In this document: one piece after another, positions 25,674-34,403 of the stretch | Position numbering within the stretch: the first letter of the stretch is position 1 | Layout of the letters: every line of letters starts with the position of its first letter | The notes under the pieces: generated by a model | What the model was told of the DNA's origin: nothing | Database searches by the model: none | Seen by the model: the letters and a program-made list of their open reading frames with translations, nothing else | Translations under genes and position numbers: made by a program | Source: an uncultured Erythrobacter sp. | Lineage (GTDB): Bacteria > Pseudomonadota > Alphaproteobacteria > Sphingomonadales > Sphingomonadaceae | Direction of reading: 5' to 3' | Length of the DNA stretch: 64,000 nucleotides | NCBI GenBank assembly: GCA_947488155.1 | Contig: CANKYK010000001.1 | Coordinates: 1,116,001-1,180,000 of the forward strand

Positions 25674-28085
25674 TCAGAATGATTGGCGCGCAGTCACTCC
25701 AAATGTACGCGGATTGCCAACCCGGAATCCTAGCCGCGCTCTACCGCCGCGTTCGCGGTCAAAAGAGAGTAACGCGTTCTCGTCAAACACATTGTTGGCA
25801 TAGACCACCAGGCTGAGCCCGCTGTCGAAATCGACCCCGGCGCTGAGGTTCACCAGTTGATAGTCGTCAAGCAGGAGGTCAACGGTGGTTGCCGCATCAG
25901 CGGGTGCGCCGCCGAAGGGTAGGCCATGGACAAAAGTACGCGGATTGTTTTCCTGATCCGCAGGCTGAGTGAAACGCGAACCCACATGGGTTACAGACGC
26001 TGATAAATACGCCTCTGCACTGTTAGAGATCGGCCATTCATAACTACCACCGGCCGAGAATTGCAGCTCTGGCACCGAAGGCAATCGATTGCCTTCACGG
26101 ATACCAGTGGCCTCAGCCAGAGGGCCAGGCAGCGTCGTATCGAACTCTGCCTCAATCCAGCTTCCCGACAGGTTCAGATTCAGACCAGCAAATGGACTGT
26201 AGCCCAGTTCCGCCTCAATCCCCGCCGAATGCGCATCAGGCACATTGAAGACAATGCGTGAAGAACAACTGCCAGCATCCAGCGTAACCTGCAGGTCGCT
26301 GATGTCATTATAAAAGCCGGCGGCGTTGAACGTGAAACCATTGCCCTGCGCCTTTACACCCAACTCATAGTTCCACAGCGTTTCGTCATCATAGTCCTGA
26401 AATCCACCGAACAATGCGAGATCATTAGCATTGCAGAGCGGCACATTGAGCGGATCATTGACCCCGCCCAAGCGGAATCCTTGAGAGGCTTGTGCATTGA
26501 TCGTCACATTGGGGTTGAGTTCATAACTGAGTAGAAAGCGCGGGGTAAAACCGTCAGACGCCGTTTCATCGACCACACCCGCGTCGCCATTGGCGAACAA
26601 GCCGCCGGTGGTGATTGTGCGGGTTTCCTCAAAGTCGTAATAGCGACCGCCAGCCGTGAAAGTCAGCGCATCGGTGATTTCCCAGGTCGCCTCACCAAAG
26701 ATCGCCAATTGCTCGATGTTGTACGGCAGATCGGAATTGAACGGCGAATCGAGATTTTCAAACCCATTGGCAACCGCCGCCGACGTGCCTGCACCCAGCG
26801 TCGCATCGGTAAAAGCAGCATAGCCCGGTGTGGGCAAGCGTTGGCGATAGAACCGGTCAGTCTCTGAATAGAAGCCGCCAATCACCCACTGGATCGGTCC
26901 GTCATAATCCGATGCAAAACGCAGTTCCTGCGTTAGGGATTCGACATCGGTCGTGTCACGTAGATTAGATGGGAGCAGTACCCCGGCCTCCGGAAATCCA
27001 AGATCGACCGACACCGATCCGGAGAGGGCGCTGGCATCGCGGCTGACCAAGATATCACGGCTAGTAAACGAGCTGACCGAGGTCATTGTGATCGGGCCCA
27101 GATCGGCCTCCACCACAAGATCTGCAATCAGTGTTTCGTCCTCAAATGCCTCACGCAGCAGCAAGAACTGCTCGCGTTCGCCCAGCTGCGTCGGGGGACG
27201 CGTGGTCGTGAAGGGATTGGCGAAGAGGCTGAATATTTCCTGCCTGTTGAAGCCGTCTGCCGTGACCTTTTGATAGACAAGGCGCGGGGTAATGCTGAAA
27301 CCTTCGCCGGTATCGACACGCAGCGCAATGCGGCCGCCATAACGCTCGCCGCCGTTCACATCCTCGCCGCCTGCTGGCCCCTGAGCGTCGATGAAGCCAG
27401 CATATTGGGTATAGTATCCGACTGCCCTGACGGCCGTATTTTCACTCAACGGTAGGTTGACCGCGCCCTTTAGGTGCCAGCCCAGATCATCGCCATCAAC
27501 CAGATTGACATTGCCCTCGACCAAGCCTTCGACCGCATCGGTATTAGGCTGATTGGTGATATAGCGGATTGTGCCGCCGACCGAGCCTGACCCAAACAAA
27601 GTGCCTTGCGGGCCGCGCAGTGTTTCGACACGGTTGAGGTCAAACAGATCAAGGTCCGGTGTGAACAGCGACAGTGAGATCACGGATTCGTCGAGATACA
27701 CCCCGACTTGCTCTTTCACACCAGGTTGGTCGCGGACGACCTGACCGGCGGAAACGCCGCGAACGGAAACTTGGCTTTGACCAGGGCCCAAATTTTGGAC
27801 CGACAAGCCAGCAACATTACGCGACAAATCTTCGAGCGTTACCGCTCCTGACCTTTGAATATCTTCCTGTGTCTGGGCGTTGATCGAAAAGGGGACATCC
27901 TGGATTGTCGTGTCGCGTTTGGTCGCGGTCACCACAATCACATTGCCGCTGGCGGGACTATCGGCATTTTCATCTTGGTCAGTGTCCTGGGCGAACGCAG
28001 GGGCCGTGCCAAATGTAAGCGCGCAGCCGACTAACAAAGCGGCGCGACATTTGGGAAGCGAAAGAAGCTTGGGGGAACGCATCAT
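25674..28085 (-). CDS. TonB-dependent outer membrane receptor
   Basis: The protein of 803 residues has a signal peptide ending near APAFAQ, a plug domain (NVIVVTATKRDTTIQDVPF to RGPQGTLFGSGSVGGTIRYI) and a 22-strand barrel ending in the aromatic residue of TARQSF. ATKRD is close to the TonB box. Receptors of this size and type are very numerous in sphingomonads and bring in siderophores, saccharides or aromatic compounds; the substrate is not evident. The start MMRSPK at 28085 follows AGGAGAGAG. It converges on the GMC gene. Confidence 0.9.
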   Translation of the reverse strand: MMRSPKLLSLPKCRAALLVGCALTFGTAPAFAQDTDQDENADSPASGNVIVVTATKRDTTIQDVPFSINAQTQEDIQRSGAVTLEDLSRNVAGLSVQNLGPGQSQVSVRGVSAGQVVRDQPGVKEQVGVYLDESVISLSLFTPDLDLFDLNRVETLRGPQGTLFGSGSVGGTIRYITNQPNTDAVEGLVEGNVNLVDGDDLGWHLKGAVNLPLSENTAVRAVGYYTQYAGFIDAQGPAGGEDVNGGERYGGRIALRVDTGEGFSITPRLVYQKVTADGFNRQEIFSLFANPFTTTRPPTQLGEREQFLLLREAFEDETLIADLVVEADLGPITMTSVSSFTSRDILVSRDASALSGSVSVDLGFPEAGVLLPSNLRDTTDVESLTQELRFASDYDGPIQWVIGGFYSETDRFYRQRLPTPGYAAFTDATLGAGTSAAVANGFENLDSPFNSDLPYNIEQLAIFGEATWEITDALTFTAGGRYYDFEETRTITTGGLFANGDAGVVDETASDGFTPRFLLSYELNPNVTINAQASQGFRLGGVNDPLNVPLCNANDLALFGGFQDYDDETLWNYELGVKAQGNGFTFNAAGFYNDISDLQVTLDAGSCSSRIVFNVPDAHSAGIEAELGYSPFAGLNLNLSGSWIEAEFDTTLPGPLAEATGIREGNRLPSVPELQFSAGGSYEWPISNSAEAYLSASVTHVGSRFTQPADQENNPRTFVHGLPFGGAPADAATTVDLLLDDYQLVNLSAGVDFDSGLSLVVYANNVFDENALLSFDRERGGRARLGFRVGNPRTFGVTARQSF

Positions 28086-28220
28086 CTCTCTCCTATTTGC
28101 TGGGTCTGATACCAGCAGAGACCAAGACAACTCCTCAGATGCATCAATTGCAAGGCGCTCACATTCGACCTGAGTAAGTTACTGAAAAACTGTAACACAC
28201 TAGCCACACATAGAAATTGC

Positions 28221-28255
28221 AAAAAAGAGGCCGGAGCGCTTTGAACGCCCCGGCC
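28221..28255 (-). terminator. Intrinsic terminator of the glnK-amtB operon
   Basis: Read on the minus strand, a 10-position stem with one mismatch (GGCCGGGGCG, CGCTCCGGCC) and a 7-base loop is followed by TCTTTTTT. It lies 85 bp downstream of the amtB stop codon and is well placed to end the operon. Confidence 0.8.
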
Positions 28256-28339
28256 TATTAAGAGTTGTATGTTCGCAGGAGGAACAAAGGTTAGCGGAGG
28301 AAGTGGGAAAGGAGAGTACTCCCCCGCTAAACTGGGTGA

Positions 28340-29677
28340 TTAATTGTAGGCACGCTCTCCGTGTTCAGAGATGTCGAGCCCGTCGACTTCGGTTTCTTCA
28401 TCAACGCGAAGGCCGATGATCATCTTAACGATGTAAGCGGCGATCAGAGTGCCGATACCGGCCCAAGCGATGGTTACGAGTACACCTTCAGTTTGGATCC
28501 AGAGCTGAGCGCCCAGACCGGTCGAACCGTCGCCAGGACCACCAAGGAATGGCTGATAGACGATGCCGGTGCCGATCGCACCAACGATGCCGCCCACGCC
28601 GTGAATGCCGAATGCATCAAGCGAGTCGTCATAGCCGAACTTGGTCTTCACCTTCGCTACAAAGAAGTAGCAGACAACAGATGAGACAATGCCGAGCAGG
28701 ATAGCGCCGAATGGCCCACTGTTACCCGCTGCCGGGGTAACAGCAACAAGGCCAGCGATAACACCTGAGCAGAAGCCCAGCGCCGAACCCTTATGCCCAG
28801 CCATGCGCTCAATTACCATCCAGGTTAGCGCACCAGCGGCGGTGGCAACGAAGGTGTTGATCATCGCAAGACCAGCGAACCCGTCAGCTTCCAATGCAGA
28901 ACCAGCGTTGAAACCGAACCAGCCAACCCAAAGCAGGCCTGTACCTATCATGGTCATTACCAGTGAGTGCGGAGGCATAGGCTCTTGCGGATAGCCGCGG
29001 CGTTTGCCCAACAGGTACGCCAGGACGAGGCCAGACACACCGGCATTAATGTGAACCACGGTGCCGCCGGCAAAATCCAACGCGCCAGCTTCAAACAGCA
29101 GTCCGTCGCCGGCCCAAACCATGTGTGCAATTGGGAAGTACACGATGGTCAGCCAGATCGGCACAAACATCATGACGGCGTTGAACTTCATCCGTTCAGC
29201 AGTCGCACCGAGGATCAGCGCAGCCGTAATCGCCGCGAAGGTCATTTGGAAACTGACAAACACATATTCACTGATCACTTCGTCCGTGAATGTTGCCGCC
29301 GTTGTTTCTGCACTCATGCCCGCAAGGAAGTAGCTACCCCCGCTGATGAACTGGCCCAGAAAACCCTCGATGGGTGTTGAGCCAAAGGCGAGTGAGAAGC
29401 CCCACATCACCCACACGAGCATCGCCAGAGCCGCGGTGGCGCCGATCTGAGTCATGGTCGAGAGCATATTTTTTGACCGAGTCAAACCGCCATAAAACAG
29501 CGCAAGGCCCGGAAGGATCATAAGCAGCACAAGCACCGTTGAGGTCATCATCCAGGCGTTGTTACCAGCTTTAGGTACAGCGGCGGCGACCTCTGCTGCA
29601 GGCGCTGCGAGTGCAGGCTGTGTGGCAAGCAAGCCGGCGCCACCGAGCACGGCACATTTCAAAAGGGTGTTTTTCAT
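28340..29677 (-). CDS. amtB: Ammonium transporter
   Basis: The 445-residue protein has an N-terminal signal peptide (ending near QPALAA) and eleven membrane helices of the Amt family. Recognisable segments are PGLALFYGGLTRSKNML, VVHINAGVSGLVLAYLLG with a pore histidine, and DDSLDAFGIHGVGGIVGAIGTG broken by the second pore histidine (FGIHGVGG). It moves ammonium across the inner membrane and is blocked by its partner GlnK. It lies 15 bp after glnK and is read from the same sigma-54 promoter. Confidence 0.95.
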   Translation of the reverse strand: MKNTLLKCAVLGGAGLLATQPALAAPAAEVAAAVPKAGNNAWMMTSTVLVLLMILPGLALFYGGLTRSKNMLSTMTQIGATAALAMLVWVMWGFSLAFGSTPIEGFLGQFISGGSYFLAGMSAETTAATFTDEVISEYVFVSFQMTFAAITAALILGATAERMKFNAVMMFVPIWLTIVYFPIAHMVWAGDGLLFEAGALDFAGGTVVHINAGVSGLVLAYLLGKRRGYPQEPMPPHSLVMTMIGTGLLWVGWFGFNAGSALEADGFAGLAMINTFVATAAGALTWMVIERMAGHKGSALGFCSGVIAGLVAVTPAAGNSGPFGAILLGIVSSVVCYFFVAKVKTKFGYDDSLDAFGIHGVGGIVGAIGTGIVYQPFLGGPGDGSTGLGAQLWIQTEGVLVTIAWAGIGTLIAAYIVKMIIGLRVDEETEVDGLDISEHGERAYN

Positions 29678-29692
29678 TGTCCTTGTCCCCCG

Positions 29693-30055
<363 letters not shown>

Positions 30056-30077
30056 TCAGCCCCGGCTCGCATAGAGC

Positions 30078-30093
30078 AGCAAAAGGCGTGCCA
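30078..30093 (-). promoter_or_regulatory. Sigma-54 promoter of glnK-amtB
   Basis: On the minus strand the sequence TGGCACGCCTTTTGCT fits the sigma-54 consensus TGGCACG-N4-TTGCW at every fixed position, with the -24 GG and -12 GC correctly spaced. Transcription would start near 30067, giving a leader of about 36 bases. This matches NtrC control of glnK-amtB in many proteobacteria. Confidence 0.85.
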
Positions 30094-30194
30094 GTTTTTA
30101 CAAGAGAGTGGAATCGCGCAGAAGTGCGGCTTCTAAGGTTAACCACCTAGAGAGGTTTGCCTAATTTTTAACCCATTGTTTATTTTTTAGGCAG

Positions 30195-30212
30195 TCACTG
30201 TGATGCAGTGCA
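30195..30212. promoter_or_regulatory. Possible NtrC binding site upstream of glnK
   Basis: A dyad CACTG-TGATG-CAGTG (30196-30210), read on the minus strand as TGCACTGCATCACAGTGA, resembles the NtrC half site TGCAC. Its centre lies about 110 bp upstream of the sigma-54 promoter, a usual distance for an enhancer. It sits just outside the 3' end of the neighbouring gene. Only one half matches the consensus well. Confidence 0.4.
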
Positions 30213-30214
30213 AG

Positions 30215-30775
30215 TTATTCGCCTGCAATATAACGGTCGGTCGGACGCGCTGGCAGGCCATCAATGCTGCTGATGCGGGTCGCCATCTTTGCTTCCCATT
30301 CCGCCGGATCAGATTGCCGATGCGCCTTCTTCAGCGTCTCACGTTCCGCCTCCAGCGTCATCAACGGAACACCCCAACCGCAGCTCGTCTGCACACTTTC
30401 AATATCAATCGCAAAGATTTGGCGCGTGCCCGGCAACATCGTGAAATGGCTCGCCAGTTTGTCCCAGCCATCATCTTGAGGCAGCACAGGAACACCGCGG
30501 CCATAAATGCGCAGGATATTGGCGGGTTGCTGAAAATTGCAAAACATCAAGGTGATCCGGCCGTCAGCACCGAGATGCGCGTGCGTCTCATTGCCTGACC
30601 CGCCAAGGTCGAGATAGGCGACACGTTTAGGGCTGAGAATTCGGAAAGCATCATAGCCTTTTGGACTGAGGTTGATCCGCCCGATTCGAGCTGAGGTCGC
30701 CACGAAGAAAACCGGCTGCGCTTCGATCATAGCAACATGCTTATCAATCAGCGCATCAAAAAACTCAGCCATCAA
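30215..30775 (-). CDS. Pyridoxamine 5'-phosphate oxidase-family protein
   Basis: The 186-residue product has the split-barrel flavin fold of the PPOX family: VFFVATSARIGRINLSPKGYD and VAYLDLGGSGNETHAHL are typical of the subgroup that binds FMN or F420 and is not a true PdxH. The substrate is unknown. It overlaps the GFA gene by 4 nt and seems to form an operon with it and the alpha/beta hydrolase. Confidence 0.8.
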   Translation of the reverse strand: MMAEFFDALIDKHVAMIEAQPVFFVATSARIGRINLSPKGYDAFRILSPKRVAYLDLGGSGNETHAHLGADGRITLMFCNFQQPANILRIYGRGVPVLPQDDGWDKLASHFTMLPGTRQIFAIDIESVQTSCGWGVPLMTLEAERETLKKAHRQSDPAEWEAKMATRISSIDGLPARPTDRYIAGE

Positions 30776-31137
30776 TCCATATCCTTGCCTATGGTCACGC
30801 GCACCGGAATGCCCGCCGGATCAAAATCATCCAGACAATAGACATTGATCCCAATAAAGTCGGGTGTCACCCGTTTTCTATGGAACGGGTAGATGCCGCA
30901 GGTTCCGCAAAAGAAGTGCCGCGCTGTATGCGTGTGGAATTGATATTCGTTAAGCGCCTGTGTGCCTGTGAGCAGTTCAAAATCGCTTTCGTGCACCTTC
31001 ACCATTAGGGCGTTCTTGCGGATGCAAATTGAACAATCGCATGTGGTCAGTTCGGGAAAATCCGTTTTGATTGCGAACTGCACAGCGCCGCAATGGCAAC
31101 TGCCTAAATGGCGCTCTATTGGCCTTGTGCCCTTCAA
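30772..31137 (-). CDS. GFA-family zinc protein
   Basis: The 121-residue protein has the glutathione-dependent formaldehyde-activating (Gfa/CENP-V) fold with its zinc-binding cysteines: GSCHCGAVQF, TTCDCSIC and FFCGTCGIYPFH. Despite the family name most members have no proven role with formaldehyde. Both ends overlap neighbours by 4 nt (ATGA), so the three genes 31134-30215 are co-translated. Confidence 0.85.
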   Translation of the reverse strand: MKGTRPIERHLGSCHCGAVQFAIKTDFPELTTCDCSICIRKNALMVKVHESDFELLTGTQALNEYQFHTHTARHFFCGTCGIYPFHRKRVTPDFIGINVYCLDDFDPAGIPVRVTIGKDMD

Positions 31138-32015
31138 AGAAAGTCTCTGAGCACACTCATAAACTTGTCGAATTGGTCATGGTGTAGCCAATGCCCGGCC
31201 TGCTCAAATTCGATCACTTCGGCTGTATTGAAATGCTTAAGCCTCCCATCCTTCTCGGGATTTGAGGCCCAGCTATCTGCACCATAGAGCAGCAAAGTCG
31301 GACATGTGATCGCGCCCCAGGTTTGCTTGATGAACTCATCCGCCACGTCTTCCACGCCCCAGACATTGAGGTGGGGGTCAAATTTCCAGCTGTAGGTGCC
31401 GTCCTCATTCCGGTTGACCCCGTGGATGGTGAGGTGCCGAGCCTGCTCTTCTGTGAGGTAAGAGTTTTCCTCGATCATGCGCGCGAACGCCGCCTCAATG
31501 CTTTCATATTTGCGCGGGCTCCGGCCAGCCGCCTTGCGCTTCTTCACGATCCATTCGGCCATGCGTTCTGGATAGGGCGTGGCGCGCATTTCTTCGCGGC
31601 GCGTCGGGCTTGGGCCAAGGCCCTCAATCGCAACCAGCTTCGTCACCATGTCGGGAAAGGTGCCCGCATAGCGCAGCGCAACATTGCCGCCCATGGAATG
31701 GCTAACAATGGTAACAGGGCCGCTGCCCAATTGGTGGATCAGCTGCGCCAGATCATAGACCATATCGCCCGACTGGTAATTGCCATCAGACACCCAATCG
31801 CTGTCGCCGTGCCCGCGGTGATCCATCGCAACCACGTGGTAGTCGGCGCATAGCTGCTCCGCCGTCCAGTCCCAACTGCGCGCGTGATCGCGCCCGCCAT
31901 GCACCAGAACCAGCTTGGGCTTTGCGCGGTCCGCATCACTTTGCGCCCAATCGAAATAATTGAGCTTGATGCGCTGAGAGAAAAACGTCTGAGAGGTTGG
32001 GCCTGATACGGTCAT
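31134..32015 (-). CDS. Alpha/beta hydrolase
   Basis: The protein of 293 residues has the alpha/beta hydrolase fold with an oxyanion segment LVLVHGGRDHARSWDW, a nucleophile elbow SHSMGGN and a late histidine in EQAGHWLHHDQF. The substrate is unknown. The start at 32015 is chosen for its GGGA element; the frame is open to 32054 and an ATG at 32027 is also possible. It is the first gene of a three-gene run with the GFA and PPOX genes. Confidence 0.8.
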   Translation of the reverse strand: MTVSGPTSQTFFSQRIKLNYFDWAQSDADRAKPKLVLVHGGRDHARSWDWTAEQLCADYHVVAMDHRGHGDSDWVSDGNYQSGDMVYDLAQLIHQLGSGPVTIVSHSMGGNVALRYAGTFPDMVTKLVAIEGLGPSPTRREEMRATPYPERMAEWIVKKRKAAGRSPRKYESIEAAFARMIEENSYLTEEQARHLTIHGVNRNEDGTYSWKFDPHLNVWGVEDVADEFIKQTWGAITCPTLLLYGADSWASNPEKDGRLKHFNTAEVIEFEQAGHWLHHDQFDKFMSVLRDFL

Positions 32016-32066
32016 GCAGTGTCCCATGCCGCGAACATTGCCGCGCCGCAACACTCGCGTGAGCGC

Positions 32067-33599
32067 TTAGCGTTCTTTGGTGGCAGAGAATTTCAGCTCT
32101 GGGTTCTTTTCTTCCTGATAATTCACGTCCCACGGACTCTTGGCCATGAACACCAGATCGCCGTCGCGGTCTTTCGCTAGGTTAGCTCGGTTGAAGCTTT
32201 CAAAATCAGCAAGAGCCTGGCCTTCACCTTTAACCCAGCGGGCGGTGGCAAAGGGCGCAGCCTCAAGTCCGGCCTCAACCTTATATTCCGCCGACAGCCG
32301 CGAGATCAGGACCTCCAGCTGGAGTTGACCGACCACGCCGACAATATGCTGCGCGCCAAGTTCCGGGTAGAACACCTGGATCACGCCCTCTTCACTCAGA
32401 TCGTCAAGCGCTTTACGCAGCTGCTTGGTCTTGGTCGGATCTTTGAGTTGGACCCGGCGCAGGATTTCCGGCGCAAAATTGGGCAGACCAGTGAAGCGAA
32501 CCTTGTTCTGCTCGCTCAGCGTGTCGCCCACGCGCAAAGTGCCGTGGTTTGGAATGCCAATAATATCGCCCGCCTCGGCAGTGTCGGCAATCTCGCGGTC
32601 CTGAGCAAAAAAGAGGATCGGGGAATGGATCGCAATTGGCTTGCCCAGCCCAGAAGGCGTCAGCTTCATCCCGCGCTTAAAGGTGCCGGAAACCTGGCGC
32701 ATAAAGGCGATCCGGTCCCGGTGATTGGGGTCCATATTGGCCTGCACCTTGAAGATGAAGCCGGTGACCTCGTCATGCTGGGGCGTGATCTGATCATCGC
32801 CCGCTGGCTGCGGACGCGGCGGCGGCGCGTGCTTGGCAATTGCGTCGATCAGTTCGGTGACGCCGAAATTCTTGAGTGCCGATCCGAAATAGACCGGGGT
32901 CAAATCGCCATTACGATAGGCCTCGAGGTCAAATTCCGGATAGCCCACTTGCGCCAGTTCAGCCTCTTCGGCCCATTCAGCGGGAATGTCTGGATCGGTG
33001 TCGCGGGTGCCGAGAAATTCCTTTGATGGGCCTTCCGGGCGGCTGACAGCGCCACTTTCAAAATCAAGCACGCCTTCAAATTGTCCGCCCATGCCAATCG
33101 GCCAGCCTTGCGGGCTGACATCCAGCGCCAGCATCTCAGCGACCTCGTCCATCAACTCAAAGCCCGGGCGTCCTTCGCGGTCGACCTTGTTGATGAAGGT
33201 GATGATCGGCACACTGCGCAACCGGCAAACCTCGAACAATTTGCGGGTCTGCGGCTCAATACCCTTGGCCGCATCGATCACCATCACCGCACTATCGACA
33301 GCAGTCAGCGTCCGATAGGTGTCCTCAGAAAAGTCCTCATGCCCCGGCGTATCAAGCAAGTTGAAGGTGATTTTCTCGCCCTCATACTCTTTTTCAAAAG
33401 TCATCACAGACGAGGTGACCGAGATGCCGCGTTGCTGCTCAATCTTCATCCAGTCAGAGCGCGCCCGCCGCGCTTGACCGCGCGCCTTCACCTCGCCCGC
33501 CAAATGGATCGCACCGCCTTGCAGCAGCAGCTTCTCCGTCAGCGTGGTCTTACCCGCATCGGGGTGAGAGATGATCGCGAATGTGCGGCGATTGGACAT
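32067..33599 (-). CDS. prfC: Peptide chain release factor 3
   Basis: RF3 (510 residues) is the GTPase that recycles RF1 and RF2 from the ribosome after termination. The G motifs are ISHPDAGKTTLTE, DTPGHEDF and FINKVDRE; the sequence QRGISVTSSVM is the switch I region of RF3. The length is slightly under the usual 520-530. The gene is monocistronic or leads the alpha/beta hydrolase run, 51 bp downstream. Confidence 0.94.
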   Translation of the reverse strand: MSNRRTFAIISHPDAGKTTLTEKLLLQGGAIHLAGEVKARGQARRARSDWMKIEQQRGISVTSSVMTFEKEYEGEKITFNLLDTPGHEDFSEDTYRTLTAVDSAVMVIDAAKGIEPQTRKLFEVCRLRSVPIITFINKVDREGRPGFELMDEVAEMLALDVSPQGWPIGMGGQFEGVLDFESGAVSRPEGPSKEFLGTRDTDPDIPAEWAEEAELAQVGYPEFDLEAYRNGDLTPVYFGSALKNFGVTELIDAIAKHAPPPRPQPAGDDQITPQHDEVTGFIFKVQANMDPNHRDRIAFMRQVSGTFKRGMKLTPSGLGKPIAIHSPILFFAQDREIADTAEAGDIIGIPNHGTLRVGDTLSEQNKVRFTGLPNFAPEILRRVQLKDPTKTKQLRKALDDLSEEGVIQVFYPELGAQHIVGVVGQLQLEVLISRLSAEYKVEAGLEAAPFATARWVKGEGQALADFESFNRANLAKDRDGDLVFMAKSPWDVNYQEEKNPELKFSATKER

Positions 33600-33755
33600 A
33601 GGTTTAGCTTAAAGCACCGTTGGACATGGAGCGCGCGCCTTAGCCGCAAGCGTTGAATCCGTCTACATCCCCCGCAGCTTGCACAGCGCTGTGCCTCCAA
33701 TTTACCGGCTGGTAAGATCGATCTGCGAAATCAGGGCCACGAATAGGGGGCATTA

Positions 33756-34358
33756 ATGTCGATTTACAAAATTCTTCTTTCCAGTTTCTTTGCCGTCTTG
33801 CTGTCTGCATGCGGCGCATCGGGTCAATACTTCGAAAAATCTCCTGAAGAAGTGGCGAAGGCGCTGAAAGGCGCGAAGCTGCCAATAGCTATCCTAGGAC
33901 GCAATGTTGTTGGTGAGACTGTCACGAACCCTACCCCCAATACGTTTGTGATCACTGCAAACGACGAACTGGGCGGCGATATCTTTCGGATCGTCGCGAC
34001 TATTGCGCCTGATGGCAATGGCACGCGCGTTACTTCGAAGTTTGAGCAGCTCCACAAAACTTTAGGAAGCCAAGATACATCGATGGCCCAGAAAGCGGCC
34101 GACGAACAGATCGCCTCGACCATCGAGGGGCGCGCATTCGATATGATGTTCGCCACCTCCCCCGCCGCCAAAGCCGTACTCAGCGCGCAGGGCGGAAAAG
34201 TTCAAGAACGGATCAACGCCGCCAATGAGACCATGGTCGCGTTCAGTGAGATGGAACGCGAGATGGCCGCACAAGAAAAGCGTGAAAAGTTCGAGAAGGA
34301 ATACGGCGAAGACTGGGGCGCAAGCGGCTCAGCTGCAGATGGCGGCTGGGGTAATTAG
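33756..34358 (+). CDS. Lipoprotein of unknown function
   Basis: The 200-residue protein has a lipoprotein signal with lipobox LLSAC (cysteine 19). The mature part has a beta-rich region (GRNVVGETVTNPTPNTFVIT) and a long charged helical tail (EMEREMAAQEKREKFEKEYG) ending in a Gly-rich segment. I do not recognise the family. A GGGGG stretch lies just upstream of the ATG and could bind ribosomes. It is convergent with pheT. Confidence 0.7.
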   Translation: MSIYKILLSSFFAVLLSACGASGQYFEKSPEEVAKALKGAKLPIAILGRNVVGETVTNPTPNTFVITANDELGGDIFRIVATIAPDGNGTRVTSKFEQLHKTLGSQDTSMAQKAADEQIASTIEGRAFDMMFATSPAAKAVLSAQGGKVQERINAANETMVAFSEMEREMAAQEKREKFEKEYGEDWGASGSAADGGWGN

Positions 34359-34403
34359 ACGCCGCCACTATTGCTCAGCCGCCCAGTTTGGAGCGCGCGG
34401 GGC

